Origin: Baia soyae
GTDB taxonomy: Bacteria; Bacillota; Bacilli; Thermoactinomycetales; Thermoactinomycetaceae
DNA length: 56,344 bases
NCBI RefSeq assembly: GCF_004341445.1
Contig: NZ_SLXV01000017.1
Span: forward strand, 1 to 56,344
Direction: 5' to 3'
The notes under the pieces are model-generated. The model did not search any database. It had not been told where the DNA came from and saw only the letters and a list, made by a program, of their open reading frames with translations. This document shows, in pieces, positions 42,504 through 51,505 of the stretch (position 1 is its first letter; every line of letters begins with the position of its first letter). Position numbers and translations under genes: made by a program.

Positions 42504-42518
42504 TATAGATTGATAGAG

Positions 42519-45500
42519 CTAATCCCACTTATATTTGGTTGAACGATCTTTTTTAGTGGAGCTGTCTTTTTTATTAGAAGGAATTTCTGCTGTAACGATT
42601 TCGTCTGTGGAATGTACATCAGATGAAGTGATTTCCGCTGTAATGATTTCATCAGAGGAATCTACTTCCTCAGAGATAAGAGTTTCTTCTATATTAGATG
42701 AAGTGATGTTTGCTGTAATGATTTCGTCTGTGAAATCTACTTCCTCAGAGATAAGAGATTTTTCTTTTTTAGATGAAGTGGCTTTCGCTGCTTTCGGGAT
42801 ATCTTCTTGTACTGATGAGATAGAGGATATTTCCACAACTTCTCTTAATAAGTCCTCTGGAGCAATCTGCGTAGATACGTGGGTGGGAACAGTAGCGATC
42901 CATGAAATATATCCTGAGATCAATGTAGAGGACTTGGGCCCTACGTGTTGAACGCTGATTATGAATTTGTCTGGGGTTTTTCGATCCAAGGTTGCAAAAC
43001 AAGATGGCTGATTGGTCATCGCTACCACGATATAATCATCTGCTGCCGAAAATGGCACGTGGATTTGGATGCTCTTTTGGTTTTTATCTAGTGCGAAGGG
43101 GCAGATTCCTGAGAAGACGGAAGGCTCGATTTGTTCTTTTAATTGTGGGGAGAGATGGCTATATTGAATGGCTCCTGGTTGAACGTGATTTTCATTAATA
43201 GAGAAGTCTTTGAGATGTAAGGATTGAATGACATGAGGTGCGATTTTTTCGGTCACGATCGAGTAGTTTGCGATATGTGAGGATTGAATAGAGTCGGGTT
43301 GGATGTGTCTAGATGAGATGCTTATGTCAGCAAGTGAATCCTCTGTGATCGATTTTTTGGCTAGATGCGAAGATTGAATGGAGTTATCGGCGATATGGCT
43401 CTTGGTAATCGCTTCATTTTGAATATGGCGGGTGCCGATGGAATTGGGAGAGACGAGTTTTTCTGTGATCGCCTTTTCTTTTATATGTTTGGTGCCGATG
43501 GAGTCAGACGCAATCTGTTTGTCCGTGATTGCTTCTTCTTGTATGTGCTCCGTGTGGATCGCATAAGGAGCGATCAGCTTATCCGTAATGGACTCCCCTT
43601 GAATATGACAAGTAGCGATGGAATCAGGAGCAACGAGTTTTTCTGTGATGGATCCTTCTTGAATATGATCTGTGCGGATTGATTCTGGAAAGATCAGGTC
43701 TTCCGTGATGGATTCCATTTGAATGTGATGGGTGCAGATAGATTCAGGAGCAATCAAATCTTCCGTAATGGCCTCTTTTTGCATGTGATTTGTGCCGATA
43801 GAGTCAGGAGCGATCAGCATCTCTGTGATTGCTTCTTTTTGTATGTGATTTGTACCTACGGATTCAGGAGCAATCAATTTATCTGTGATTGCCTCTACTT
43901 GAATATGATTTGTGCGGATCGAATCGGGAGCAATGAGATCTTCTGTGATGGACTCCTCTTGTATGTGGTCTGTGCCGATGGAGTCAGGAGCAATGAGTCT
44001 CTCTGTGATCGATTTTGCTTGGATATGATCTGTGACTACGGAATTAGACGAAATGAGTTTTTCTGTGATGGACCCTTTTTGTATGTGATCTGTGCTGATG
44101 GAATTCGGAGCGATGATTTCTTCTGTAATCGAGTCTTCTTGCATGTGTTTGGTGCCAATGGTGTGAGGAGCAATGTGATCTTCACAAATGGCTGCATGAT
44201 GGATATGTTCTGATTGAATGGAGTTTAGTGCGATTGCTTTCGCCGTAATCGCTGCTTCATGGATATGGGTAGATTGAATGGATGAAGGAATGATATGTTC
44301 TCCGTGAATTGATTTATCAACTATTTTCTCTCCATTAATCGCTTTATCAGCAATTTTCTCTGTGGTGACAGATAAATTGATTAGCTTAGAAGTGGAGACT
44401 GATTCAGGAGATAATTTGGATGCGGTAATCGAAAGGTCTATTAATTTAGCTCCGGAAATGGATTGATTGCGGATGTGTTGTTCCATGATGGATTGCGGCT
44501 GGATGTGATTTTTTCCGATAATCTCAGGTGTGAGATGTTCTTCGTGAATGATGTTAGGTGCGAGATGGTAATGTTGAATACATTTGTCTTGAATCATGCC
44601 TTCATCAATGGCTTCTGGGGCGATCAACTCATGGGTAATGGCTTGATTTGCAATATGTGGCGTGTGAACAGCTTGATAGGAGAGATGGCGGGTTTGAATG
44701 CTATGATCAACGAGGTGCTCTGGTTGAATCGATAGATCAGCGAGTTTTTCTGCTGTGATCGCTTGATTTTGTAGGTGTTGTTCATGGATAAGATGGTGGG
44801 TTAAGTGATTGGTGGATATGGATTGATCCGATATTTTATTTCCAGTGATGGCTCCATCTTGGATATGGGTATTGTGAACGGCATTGGATTGAATTTTTTC
44901 AGTGGATATAGAGGCATTGGCTAATTTGGCATGATTGACAGCTTGATTGGTTAGATGAACGGTTGAGATGGAGCCATTTTTAATTTGTTCTGCTGAAATA
45001 GCCTGTTCCGAAATATGTTCTCCTTCGATATGGCCGGGTGCAATATGCTGTGCGAGGATGGCATATTCTTGAATTTTGGACGAGTCAATGGAACGATCTG
45101 CTAATAAGTTTGATTGAATGGAACGTGGTTGTACATGTTTGGTGGTAATGGTTTCTTTTTTGATATGGTTCCCGGTAATCATTTCTTCTGCTAAATGCTC
45201 TTGGCGAATCGAGTTAGGAGCAATTTTGGACGATGTAACGGCTTCAGAGGCAATCTTAAATTCATCGATTACTTCATTGATAAGATGCTCTCGGTGGATG
45301 GATCCTCTTCTAATCTTGGATCCGTTTACTGCTTGATTGGCGATTTTTTCCGTTGTGATAATCCCATCGGTTAGATCGTTTGTGTATAAGTAAGGTTCTT
45401 TGGAGTTATGGATTTGAATTTGATCTTTTATAGATATTCTAGTGCTGCCTGGAGGGGATGGAATGATTTTAGACTTGCGGGCATGAATTTGGGTAGAAAA

Positions 45501-45794
45501 ATCTTCTGAATAGGGTTGACTGGTCGAAAGAGATAACTCTTGTGATAGGTCATAGTCGCTTAAGTCTGGAGTTTTCTCCTCGTAGGAAGTTTCGCTATCT
45601 GTTAGAGTAGGATTTTTTTCTTTTAGTGGACGCCATTCAGAAGTGCTGTTATTTGATAAATCTAAGGTGACTAACCCTTGATCTTCCGGTGAGGGTGAAT
45701 GGTAGGGTTCAATGATGGGGTCATTTCCATCGAAGGCAATATTTGGGAAGAGAGTACGCTTGACAGAACCTGGTTTACGCTTACGATTTTTCAT
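42519..45794 (-). CDS. Giant repeat protein (about 1091 residues, WIAG-tail-like)
   Basis: No enzyme domain is visible. After a 100-residue variable start come about 750 residues of 10-residue units of the form xSIxxxHIxxx/xAITxEKIA, like the beta-helical shafts of phage fibres and WIAG-tail proteins of spore formers. Twelve neighbouring units are nearly identical 20-mers (ITEDLIAPDSIGTDHIQEES). A folded domain follows (about 850-975, PFALDKNQKSIQIHVPFSAADDYIVVAM ... SGYISWIATVP), then an acidic tail with repeats of SEEVDSSDEIITAEITSS. There is no signal peptide. ATG 45794 follows AAAGGAG. A role in the spore surface is a guess from the neighbours. Confidence 0.7.
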   Translation of the reverse strand: MKNRKRKPGSVKRTLFPNIAFDGNDPIIEPYHSPSPEDQGLVTLDLSNNSTSEWRPLKEKNPTLTDSETSYEEKTPDLSDYDLSQELSLSTSQPYSEDFSTQIHARKSKIIPSPPGSTRISIKDQIQIHNSKEPYLYTNDLTDGIITTEKIANQAVNGSKIRRGSIHREHLINEVIDEFKIASEAVTSSKIAPNSIRQEHLAEEMITGNHIKKETITTKHVQPRSIQSNLLADRSIDSSKIQEYAILAQHIAPGHIEGEHISEQAISAEQIKNGSISTVHLTNQAVNHAKLANASISTEKIQSNAVHNTHIQDGAITGNKISDQSISTNHLTHHLIHEQHLQNQAITAEKLADLSIQPEHLVDHSIQTRHLSYQAVHTPHIANQAITHELIAPEAIDEGMIQDKCIQHYHLAPNIIHEEHLTPEIIGKNHIQPQSIMEQHIRNQSISGAKLIDLSITASKLSPESVSTSKLINLSVTTEKIADKAINGEKIVDKSIHGEHIIPSSIQSTHIHEAAITAKAIALNSIQSEHIHHAAICEDHIAPHTIGTKHMQEDSITEEIIAPNSISTDHIQKGSITEKLISSNSVVTDHIQAKSITERLIAPDSIGTDHIQEESITEDLIAPDSIRTNHIQVEAITDKLIAPESVGTNHIQKEAITEMLIAPDSIGTNHMQKEAITEDLIAPESICTHHIQMESITEDLIFPESIRTDHIQEGSITEKLVAPDSIATCHIQGESITDKLIAPYAIHTEHIQEEAITDKQIASDSIGTKHIKEKAITEKLVSPNSIGTRHIQNEAITKSHIADNSIQSSHLAKKSITEDSLADISISSRHIQPDSIQSSHIANYSIVTEKIAPHVIQSLHLKDFSINENHVQPGAIQYSHLSPQLKEQIEPSVFSGICPFALDKNQKSIQIHVPFSAADDYIVVAMTNQPSCFATLDRKTPDKFIISVQHVGPKSSTLISGYISWIATVPTHVSTQIAPEDLLREVVEISSISSVQEDIPKAAKATSSKKEKSLISEEVDFTDEIITANITSSNIEETLISEEVDSSDEIITAEITSSDVHSTDEIVTAEIPSNKKDSSTKKDRSTKYKWD
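43400..44145 (-). repeat. Twelve tandem 60-bp coding repeats
   Basis: Within the repeat-protein gene a 60-bp unit recurs about twelve times with small differences, coding the 20-residue unit with ITEKLIAPDSI and TDHIQ. The uniformity compared with the outer repeats shows recent copy-number expansion. Confidence 0.85.
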
Positions 45795-46062
45795 TAGACA
45801 AGACTCCTTTCCATCCATAAAAACACTTATGTTTCTAGGTATATTCACTTGTGCCCAGATTCGTCACAAATGTATCAAAAAGAACTAAAAAAAAGAGGTT
45901 TATTTCTGTGAAAAAGGAGTTTGTTTCTGTACATATTATGTAATTTTACTTATTGTGGTAAATTTTACATCTAAAACAAGGTTTAATTTATGTTACGATG
46001 GTATCACTTCGGAGGGGACAACCTTACCGGAGAATAAAATTTTATATCCTGAGGAGGATTTG

Positions 46063-47094
46063 ATGCTTAACGTTAAGACTTTCAAGAAAGTTGCCGTTAC
46101 TGCTACTGCTGTCTCTGCTTTAGGTTTAGCTGCACTGTTCCCAACCCACACCACGAGTGCTCTCGCGAGTACAGGCTCGGATGCCAAAAAAGGTACATCC
46201 GTAACGAGTGGACAATCTACAGTGACTGTCGCTGACAAGATTATTGCTACCGGGGAAAAATACCTGGGGACTCCTTACAAATATGGAGCACCATCTGGCC
46301 AGACGAAAGTATTTGATTGTTCAACGTTTACACAGTACGTGTTTGGACAATACGGGATTAAACTCTCAAGAACTTCTGCAAGTCAATACGCTACGGCAGG
46401 AACTGCTGTTTCGAAGTCAAACTTGCAAGTAGGAGACCTTCTATTCTTCTCATCCAGTAAGTCTGGAAAAGGTAAAGTAGGTCACGTTGGAATCTATGCA
46501 GGTAACAACAAAATTCTTCACACATACGGCTCGGGCGGGGTTCGTTATGATAGTCTAAGCACCAAATGGTTACAAGACTCCTATATCGGAGCAAAACGTG
46601 TTCTTAAAGGTAACACAGGTTCAACAGGTAACACAGATAAGCCATCAACAGGTAACACAGATAAGCCATCAACTGGTGGTAACACAGGTTCAACAAATAA
46701 CGAATCTTCACAAGGATCTCAAGTTGCAGATAAAATTATCTCTTTAGGTAATAAGTACTTAGGAACTCCTTACCAATTCGGAGCAAAATCAGGTCAAACC
46801 AAAACTTTTGACTGTTCTTCGTTCCAACAATACATCTTTGGTCAAAACGGGATTAAGCTTCTACGTAGTTCTCGTCAACAAGCTACCCAAGGAACTTCTG
46901 TATCCAAAGATGAACTTCGTAAAGGTGATTTGATCTTCTTTAAGACAAAGTCTTCAAATGGTCAAATTGCACACGTAGCTATGTACGCTGGAGATGGTAA
47001 GATTCTTCATACTTATGGTCCAGGTGGAGTGCGTTACGACAAACTAAGCAACTGGATGAGCACATACCTATTTGCGAAGAGAATGATTAAGTAA
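46063..47094 (+). CDS. Secreted protein with two NlpC/P60 domains
   Basis: A 343-residue exported protein. The signal peptide ends SALA at about residue 31. Two NlpC/P60 domains follow (about 50-185 and 220-343), each with catalytic Cys (FDCSTFTQYVFG, FDCSSFQQYIFG), His in VGHVGIYAG / IAHVAMYAG and third His in LHTYG. Between them lies a Thr/Gly/Asn linker. Such enzymes cut peptide stems of peptidoglycan, here possibly of spore or vegetative wall. GAGGAGG fixes ATG 46063. The two domains are similar and probably arose by duplication. Confidence 0.9.
   Translation: MLNVKTFKKVAVTATAVSALGLAALFPTHTTSALASTGSDAKKGTSVTSGQSTVTVADKIIATGEKYLGTPYKYGAPSGQTKVFDCSTFTQYVFGQYGIKLSRTSASQYATAGTAVSKSNLQVGDLLFFSSSKSGKGKVGHVGIYAGNNKILHTYGSGGVRYDSLSTKWLQDSYIGAKRVLKGNTGSTGNTDKPSTGNTDKPSTGGNTGSTNNESSQGSQVADKIISLGNKYLGTPYQFGAKSGQTKTFDCSSFQQYIFGQNGIKLLRSSRQQATQGTSVSKDELRKGDLIFFKTKSSNGQIAHVAMYAGDGKILHTYGPGGVRYDKLSNWMSTYLFAKRMIK
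46629..46680 (+). repeat. 24-bp tandem direct repeat in the NlpC/P60 linker
   Basis: GGTAACACAGATAAGCCATC plus AACA occurs twice in direct order, coding GNTDKPST twice; a partial third copy follows. It is a spacer that can change length. Confidence 0.8.
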
Positions 47095-47127
47095 TTGTAA
47101 GCTAATGCTTTAAAAAGATTGGCATAG

Positions 47128-47184
47128 TAAAACCATTTATCCGACTGATCCGATGGGATTTAGGATAAATGGTTTTCTTTTTTA
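47128..47184. terminator. Bidirectional terminator between convergent genes
   Basis: AAAACCATTTATCC and GGATAAATGGTTTT form a perfect stem with T runs on both strands. Confidence 0.85.
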
Positions 47185-47185
47185 T

Positions 47186-47659
47186 TTAACTGATTGATTC
47201 CGGTTGTACGACGTCCTCTTTTACAAAGTTTCCTCCGCCTAGCCATAGAGTGGGCTTTCCTGTAGGGCCTTTAACAAGATGAAATGCTTTTAATCCACAT
47301 GAAAAGCAAAGTTTTAGGCTAGGAATGTTATCACATGCGACTCGTGTATAAACCTTACCTAGCTGCTGTAATGCTTGGTTAAGTAATGTTTCTCCAATCC
47401 CATGCTTTCGGAAATCTGGATGTACGACAATCATTGCTTCTTTTCGTCCATAATCCCCCATAATCATCGCGCCCGCTATTTTGTTATCTTTCCATGAAAT
47501 GGCGACCCAGTTTCCATCTCTGACTTCGTTAATAGGTAATTGCCGAAACCATCTAATTCCTTTGGCTGTGATTCGGCCATCGCTATATTTTTTTAGAAAA
47601 TGGATAAGAGGATCTCTCACGCGACCTACTTCTTCAGATGAAAGCGTTTTTGTTCTCAT
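47186..47659 (-). CDS. GNAT acetyltransferase at the end of the ATP-grasp operon
   Basis: A 157-residue GNAT: VAISWKDNKIAGAMIMGDYGRKEAMIVVHPDFRKHGIGETLLNQAL-type core with acetyl-CoA loop RKHGIGETLL. CAGGAGAC precedes the ATG, which overlaps the stop of the last ATP-grasp gene (47656-47659), so it belongs to that operon. If the ATP-grasp proteins build a peptide-like compound, this could acetylate it; that is inference. Confidence 0.8.
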   Translation of the reverse strand: MRTKTLSSEEVGRVRDPLIHFLKKYSDGRITAKGIRWFRQLPINEVRDGNWVAISWKDNKIAGAMIMGDYGRKEAMIVVHPDFRKHGIGETLLNQALQQLGKVYTRVACDNIPSLKLCFSCGLKAFHLVKGPTGKPTLWLGGGNFVKEDVVQPESIS

Positions 47660-48978
47660 GCTCTTGTCTCCTGATTCTTTTTAGCCTTTTCACTTAGATA
47701 GAGGCAGTATTGAATGAGTCTACGCAGAGATTTTTCACGAATATTGGGTTCATCAAATTTCATCGGTTTTGCATTTGCTTCGAAAAACCACGGACGACCG
47801 TTGCTTTCAAGTCCGATATCCATTGACATCTCTCCTAGAGGATATCCTTGCTTTTTTTCAATGGTTTTGGCAATCGTGATACCGATTCTTTCTAATTTAT
47901 CGCGAAGTTTTTTTGCTTCTTGGTCACCAAATACGGATGTAAATACTTTAGCGGCACTTTCAATTCGTCCGCCCATCGGAACATGTGTCGTAATGGATTT
48001 TTCGCCTGCTACCCGAATGCCAACTCCTGTAAGTCCCCATTCCCCATTCATGTTTTTTTGACATAGCATCCGAACATCAAATGGACAATTTCCATAATGA
48101 GCGAGAGGGATATATTGTTGGCCGATGTAGGCACGACGTTGTAGATGTGGGGAAATTACGCGCCATACGTCGGATATAGTAGCGAGATTGTAACGCTTTT
48201 TCTCTCGTAGGGTTTGGATGATACATTCATATCCCGCTGGTTTTTTCGTGACTTTCATCATCCCGATCCCCGCTTTGCCTTCAATGGGTTTTAGCATAAT
48301 GGAATTGTGGGAGGCTAGGAGAGTTTTTAAGACGGACTCTTGATCAATTCGCATCGTGGCAGGAAGATATTTGGCACAGTTTTCATCTGAGGAGAGCTGT
48401 TTGTGTAAGGTCCATTTGTCGAAGTAGTGAGGATTAAAAATAGGAGTGGATGAATGCTTAATTTGCTTTAATACGGCTTGAACGCTCACTTGTTTTTCTG
48501 CTTTTCGACTCGGAATGCGGTTATAGATCACATTTGGCCTTGGAAGGATAGCTGGAACCCATTTGATTCGCTTTGATCGGCTATCGAGTAGATACCCCTT
48601 TACGACATCCCCTGTTTGGGAGAGGTATTTGGGTGTGGTTACATAAACCGTGACACCCATTTTTTTTCCCATTTTGATAATATCGCGAAAGTTATAGTGA
48701 TTCCCGGAGAATGGATATCGATGATCGGAGCTGAGGATTGCAATAAATGGGCCAGCTAATATTTTTCCATTTTCTTTTTTTCGTAATCGAGTCGGCACGA
48801 CCTGATGTAAGTTATGAGGTGGAGTCAGATTGATCGGGAGATCTACTTCTGATTCTCCATCAAAAGAGATCGGTAGCTTTTTTCGGTTTTGTAGGGAGCG
48901 ATGAAAGGAAGGGTGAGGAAAAAATGTATGAGGCTTTCCGTTGGCGAGGGAAAGCCAGCCAGTAGGTAGATGATCCAT
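47656..48978 (-). CDS. YheC/YheD-type ATP-grasp protein, copy 4
   Basis: A 440-residue member of the YheC/YheD spore-coat-associated family. After a variable N-terminal part (about 1-75) come PFIAILSSDHRYPF, VIYNRIPSRKAE, and the ATP-grasp part: MLKPIEGKAGIGMMKV, FDVRMLCQKNMNGEWGLTGVGIRVAG, GEMSMDIGLESNGRPWFFEANAKP (metal and ATP ligands). The final part differs from the copies (KPMKFDEPN instead of KPGR), so the substrate may differ. AGGAGAGG precedes the ATG. Confidence 0.88.
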   Translation of the reverse strand: MDHLPTGWLSLANGKPHTFFPHPSFHRSLQNRKKLPISFDGESEVDLPINLTPPHNLHQVVPTRLRKKENGKILAGPFIAILSSDHRYPFSGNHYNFRDIIKMGKKMGVTVYVTTPKYLSQTGDVVKGYLLDSRSKRIKWVPAILPRPNVIYNRIPSRKAEKQVSVQAVLKQIKHSSTPIFNPHYFDKWTLHKQLSSDENCAKYLPATMRIDQESVLKTLLASHNSIMLKPIEGKAGIGMMKVTKKPAGYECIIQTLREKKRYNLATISDVWRVISPHLQRRAYIGQQYIPLAHYGNCPFDVRMLCQKNMNGEWGLTGVGIRVAGEKSITTHVPMGGRIESAAKVFTSVFGDQEAKKLRDKLERIGITIAKTIEKKQGYPLGEMSMDIGLESNGRPWFFEANAKPMKFDEPNIREKSLRRLIQYCLYLSEKAKKNQETRA

Positions 48979-48993
48979 ATATCTATCCTCTCC

Positions 48994-50358
48994 TTAAATA
49001 AATTCTGCTAACTTCAGACTATATTCGGTAATACAACGTGCTGATTTTTTACCAGCATCTTTCAGGCTTGGATGGAGGAAAATGTGTCTACCTGGTTTGG
49101 AATTGGATTCAAACATCCATATTTTTCGATTCTGATCAATTCCCATATCCAATCCTAATTCTCCAAGGGGCTCTTGAAGTTGTTTTTCGAGTGATTCCGC
49201 AATCGTGATAGAAGCTTTTTCTAATTGACTTTTGATTCGTTGTGAGTCTTCGCCAAAGGTAACACGGAACAGATCTTCAGTAGGGACTACGGTGCCGCCT
49301 GTGCGCATGTGAGTGGTAACACTACCGCTACCGGCTGCTTTAGACCCTACGGCCACGACTTTCCATTTGCCGGTATAGTCTTTGTGCAAGTGAACCCGGA
49401 AATCGACCGGATTATCTTTTATTTTAATCAAATGGATCCCTTGCTGAGCGAGATAGCCTTGAAAGCGGCTTCCTCCTCTTCCAAACATATGAGTAATTAA
49501 TTTGGAGAGGGAAGGGAAACGATGGACGAAGCTTTTTTTCCCTTGATTAAAACGGCAATTGTACCCTTTTTGTGGGTGACGCGTCACTTTAAATATGCCT
49601 AGACCTAAGCTCCCTCTAGCAGGTTTTAGATAAACCATTGAGTGTTGGTCCATCATTCTTTGTAGAGTGGATAAAGAAGGGGCTAAGACGGTCTCGGGGA
49701 TGTATGGATTGGCTTTGGGATGAGTGCTCAGATGTTGGTGAATGGTCCATTTGTTAAAGAAACCTTGATTAAAAATGGGGATTTGAGCTATATTTCGTAG
49801 TCGACTTACAGTCGATCCTATGGAATATGAGGTTTCTGCTTTACGATTTGGAGAGCGTTCATGAATGACGTCTGGGAAAGGGAAAGTCTTCTGGCTCCAG
49901 CTACTATTCTGGTAATGCCATCCCTGTATTACTTTTCGCTGCCAATCAATCATGTTTGGAGTAAATACATACATACATGGATATAAGGCGGAGCCAGCTG
50001 AAGTAAAGTAGCTGAAGAGTCTAGAGCGTGATCCAAACGGTTTACTAGGATCACCTGTAAATCCCGTGGTGAGAATCCCGATTACGGGCCCGATCCGGAG
50101 ACGACGATCTTGATAGGTAACCAGAAGTTTCCCGCTAAAAGAAAGAGCGAGGCTCTGAGCAAGCGAGCGGGAAACATTGATTTTACCATCTGGCGATTTA
50201 TTGAGAACCACCCGTGTTTCAACGCTTTTTTTCCCAAATCCAACTTTTATGGTCTGACCCTTCGTAATTCGAAATTGCTCCATTAAGCTACGGGAAAGTG
50301 CGATGGTAGGTGATTGTAAATGAGAGGTAATCGATACTTGGCAAATGATCGGATTCAT
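48994..50358 (-). CDS. YheC/YheD-type ATP-grasp protein, copy 3
   Basis: A 454-residue paralogue. It has the N-terminal beta-rich part (about 1-100, LSRSLMEQFRITKGQTIKVG) that copies 3 and 1 share, PVIGILTTGF, DVIHERSPNRKAE, and the ATP-grasp core: YLKPARGSLGLGIFKV, VDFRVHLHKDYTGKWKVVAVGSKAAG, and ELGLDMGIDQNRKIWMFESNSKPGRHIF. GGAGGGTTTTT precedes the ATG. It is 13 bases after copy 2. Confidence 0.88.
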   Translation of the reverse strand: MNPIICQVSITSHLQSPTIALSRSLMEQFRITKGQTIKVGFGKKSVETRVVLNKSPDGKINVSRSLAQSLALSFSGKLLVTYQDRRLRIGPVIGILTTGFTGDPSKPFGSRSRLFSYFTSAGSALYPCMYVFTPNMIDWQRKVIQGWHYQNSSWSQKTFPFPDVIHERSPNRKAETSYSIGSTVSRLRNIAQIPIFNQGFFNKWTIHQHLSTHPKANPYIPETVLAPSLSTLQRMMDQHSMVYLKPARGSLGLGIFKVTRHPQKGYNCRFNQGKKSFVHRFPSLSKLITHMFGRGGSRFQGYLAQQGIHLIKIKDNPVDFRVHLHKDYTGKWKVVAVGSKAAGSGSVTTHMRTGGTVVPTEDLFRVTFGEDSQRIKSQLEKASITIAESLEKQLQEPLGELGLDMGIDQNRKIWMFESNSKPGRHIFLHPSLKDAGKKSARCITEYSLKLAEFI

Positions 50359-50371
50359 AAAAACCCTCCTA

Positions 50372-51505
50372 CTAGTTCACTAAAAGAGATTGTGCATACT
50401 GCATAGGTAACTGAATAGAACGTTTTCGTATTTCGTGTTCACCTGTGCGCAAAAAGATCATGCGTCCAGGCTTGGAATTGATCTCTAGAATCCAAACTCT
50501 CCCATTACGATCGATTCCAACATCAAGGCCAAGCTCAAGGAGGGTGCCATGATTCTCTTCGATAAAGCTTGGAACCACAGATGCTAGTTTTTGGATATCC
50601 TCGTTGATTTTTTCAACTTGTTCGGATGTAAAATGTTGCTTGATAAAAGGTAAGAGTCGATGAGCATTTCCGCCGCCATGTAGATTGGAAGTGATGCTAT
50701 TTGGCTTTCCGGCTCGGATGGCCATGCCCGTGGTTTCCCACTCCTGCTCTTTATTTTTCTGGATGAGGATTCGTAAGTCGAATGGCTGACCGTCTGGAGT
50801 AGAAAGGGTTAGGTACGGTTGAATGACGAAGCGGGTTGTGCCGATATACTGCTGGATCCAATTGCGCAATTGTGTTTTGGTTTCCACGATGGTTTGGAAA
50901 GCTTGATTCTTTCGATCGCGACCTTTTATATAAAATCCTTTTCTTTTTATGAGCTGGAAGACAGCGATGACTCCGACTCCATGACTTCCGCCATTTGGTT
51001 TGATCACAATATGGGTATAGCGATCTAGGAAATCAAATACTTGAGCTGGAGATTGATATGGTACGGTTTCCGGAAGATAGGGTGTGATTTCTTTATTCGC
51101 TCGAAGGATGGAATAGGTTTGGATTTTGCCACTGAGCGGACGACCTAAAATTTTAATAGAGGGGTCTTGGTTTAGGAGTGCGAGAAAGGGTCTATAGGTG
51201 AGATAGTGATTGCTTGTGTTGTAAAAACAGCGATCATAGATAAGATTCGGGATCGGTTTGGTTACCATTTCCCATGAATCTTTTTCGGCAGCTGGAATAT
51301 AACCTGTGGCTGTCCGCCGTTGCCAATTCATCTTTTTCGGATTAAATACGAAGATATTAATTCCTAATGGTTTTCCAGCTTCAGCTAGGAGGCGAAAATA
51401 TCCACTTTCGCCAAATGGGCGCTTTTTCTCGGTTTTTCCTCCACATATTAGTATGCCTAGTACCTGATTGTTAGCAGTTGGTTTGCGTAGTAGAACATCC
51501 TTCAT
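50372..51505 (-). CDS. YheC/YheD-type ATP-grasp protein, copy 2 (short form)
   Basis: A 377-residue paralogue without the N-terminal beta-rich part. VLGILICGGK, NLIYDRCFYN and the core VIKPNGGSHGVGVIAV, FDLRILIQKNKEQEWETTGMAIRAG, and ELGLDVGIDRNGRVWILEINSKPGRMIF are clear. The ATG overlaps the stop of copy 1 (ATGA, 51502-51505), so the two are coupled; GGAGGAAACC precedes it. Confidence 0.88.
   Translation of the reverse strand: MKDVLLRKPTANNQVLGILICGGKTEKKRPFGESGYFRLLAEAGKPLGINIFVFNPKKMNWQRRTATGYIPAAEKDSWEMVTKPIPNLIYDRCFYNTSNHYLTYRPFLALLNQDPSIKILGRPLSGKIQTYSILRANKEITPYLPETVPYQSPAQVFDFLDRYTHIVIKPNGGSHGVGVIAVFQLIKRKGFYIKGRDRKNQAFQTIVETKTQLRNWIQQYIGTTRFVIQPYLTLSTPDGQPFDLRILIQKNKEQEWETTGMAIRAGKPNSITSNLHGGGNAHRLLPFIKQHFTSEQVEKINEDIQKLASVVPSFIEENHGTLLELGLDVGIDRNGRVWILEINSKPGRMIFLRTGEHEIRKRSIQLPMQYAQSLLVN

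Noticed and set aside
43365-44213. Long plus-strand frames with regular repeats, or a CRISPR-like array
   Set aside because: They are the complement of the 60-bp coding repeats of the giant protein gene; there are no unique spacers between identical repeats as in CRISPR.
45990-46062. Possible c-di-AMP (ydaO) riboswitch before the NlpC/P60 gene
   Set aside because: Such genes often carry one and a CTTCGGAGGGG stretch is present, but the other conserved blocks are missing.
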